Below, piece after piece: positions 63,369 to 64,000 of a DNA stretch of 64,000 bases. The translations under genes were made by a program, and so were the position numbers. Source of the stretch: Actinostola sp. cb2023. Lineage: Eukaryota > Cnidaria > Anthozoa > Actiniaria > Actinostolidae. How positions within the stretch are numbered: the first letter of the stretch is position 1; every line of letters starts with the position of its first letter. A model generated the notes under the pieces. It made no database searches, was not told the DNA's origin, and saw only the letters and a program-made list of their open reading frames with translations. The stretch lies in assembly GCA_033675265.1 (NCBI GenBank), contig JAUJYZ010000460.1, positions 372,001 through 436,000 on the forward strand, read 5' to 3'.

Positions 63369-64000
63369 CTAAATGGTGCACTGTGTCTGTGCACAGAATG
63401 TACATGTATGTTACTTGTGTTTATGCATCTGCGTCTAGTATAAACCATGGTTTTAGGCAACATACCTCACTGACTCTATATCACTCTCTAAATGGTGCAC
63501 TGTGTCTGTGCACAGAATGTATGTTACTTGTGTTTGTGCATCTGTGTCTGGTATAAACCATGGTTTTAGGCAACATACCTCACTGACTCTATATCACTCT
63601 CTAAATGGTGCACTGTGCCTGTGCACAGAATGTATGTTACTTGTGTTTATGTGTCTAGTATAAACCATGGTTTTAGGCAACATACCTCACTGACTCTATA
63701 TCACTCTCTAAATGGTGCACTGAGTCTGTGCACAGAATGTATGTTACTTGTGTTTATGCGTCTAGTATAAACCATGGTTTTAGGCAACATACCTCACTGA
63801 CTCTATATCACTCTCTAAATGGTGCACTGTGTCTGTGCACAGAATGTATGTTACTTGTGTTTATGTGTCTAGTATAAACCATGGTTTTAGGCAACATACC
63901 TCACTGACTCTATATCACTCTCTAAATGGTGCACTGTGTCTGTGCACAGAATGTATGTTACTTGTGTTTATGCGTCTGGTATAAACCATGGTTTTAGGCA
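63257..64000 (-). repeat. RRP9: 107-119-bp tandem array containing whole copies of an RRP9 micro-exon
   Basis: Each unit includes, on the minus strand, tttag, a 22-nt exon-like AGAGTGATATAGAGTCAGTG+AG and the donor gtatgt. Copies start at 63347, 63466, 63579, 63686, 63793 and 63900, and the array runs off the right edge. The exon reads SDIESV and joins in frame to SGGSHSDSGEE of the next RRP9 exon. The copy nearest the next exon (63347-63368) differs by one base, giving Ala for Glu. Twenty-two is not a multiple of three, so only one copy at a time keeps the frame. Confidence 0.85.

Overview
The window is nuclear DNA from a metazoan. Genes are split into many short exons with GT-AG (occasionally GC-AG) introns of about 70-1900 bp, and introns and intergenic DNA are packed with microsatellites, minisatellites and small foldback (MITE-like) elements. 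All four recognisable genes are conserved animal housekeeping genes. The repeat style (GGCCCCGGTTGC-type MITEs, a tRNA-derived SINE, 'gggcggatcc' elements) suggests a marine invertebrate, possibly a cnidarian or sponge, but I cannot fix the phylum from the sequence alone. There is no prokaryotic, plasmid or viral gene content and no CRISPR array.

Layout. (1) 242-5157, minus strand: most of TAF3, the TFIID subunit, from its histone-fold start to the first half of its PHD finger; the 3' end lies off the left edge. (2) 5158-5508: a 351-bp head-to-head intergenic region, presumably a bidirectional promoter, with CAAGATGGCGG-type (YY1/TISU-like) sites. (3) 5509-47795, plus strand: a complete BLTP1 (KIAA1109 / Tweek / Csf1-like) bridge-like lipid transfer protein gene. 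I reconstructed 64 coding exons whose splice phases all agree and which give 14,166 nt, a 4,721-residue protein. (4) 47796-52782: about 5 kb without a gene, made largely of foldback elements. (5) 52783-55980, plus strand: complete ATP23, the inner-membrane metallopeptidase (M76, HELIH), in six exons with two GC-AG introns. (6) 56532 to the right edge, minus strand: RRP9 (U3-55K), a WD40 protein of the U3 snoRNP, convergent with ATP23; its first exon lies beyond the window.

The genes do not form a pathway. They serve transcription initiation (TAF3), lipid transfer at membrane contact sites (BLTP1), mitochondrial ATP synthase maturation (ATP23) and rRNA processing (RRP9).

The most unusual feature is architectural. 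At least five tandem arrays start exactly across an exon-intron boundary, so the splice site and the adjoining coding bases are copied in every unit: a 76-bp array with five acceptors of BLTP1 exon 33, a 95-bp array with seven donors of exon 36, an 85-bp array with eight acceptors of exon 39, a 61-bp array with sixteen donors of exon 48, and a 107-119-bp array with six whole copies of a 22-nt RRP9 exon. A sixth array, about 100 copies of a 10-mer, forms the acceptor of BLTP1 exon 44. I found no new enzyme or defence system. The repeated splice sites are the best candidate for unexpected biology here. All coordinates were read by eye and checked by phase bookkeeping and remembered family sequence, not by software.
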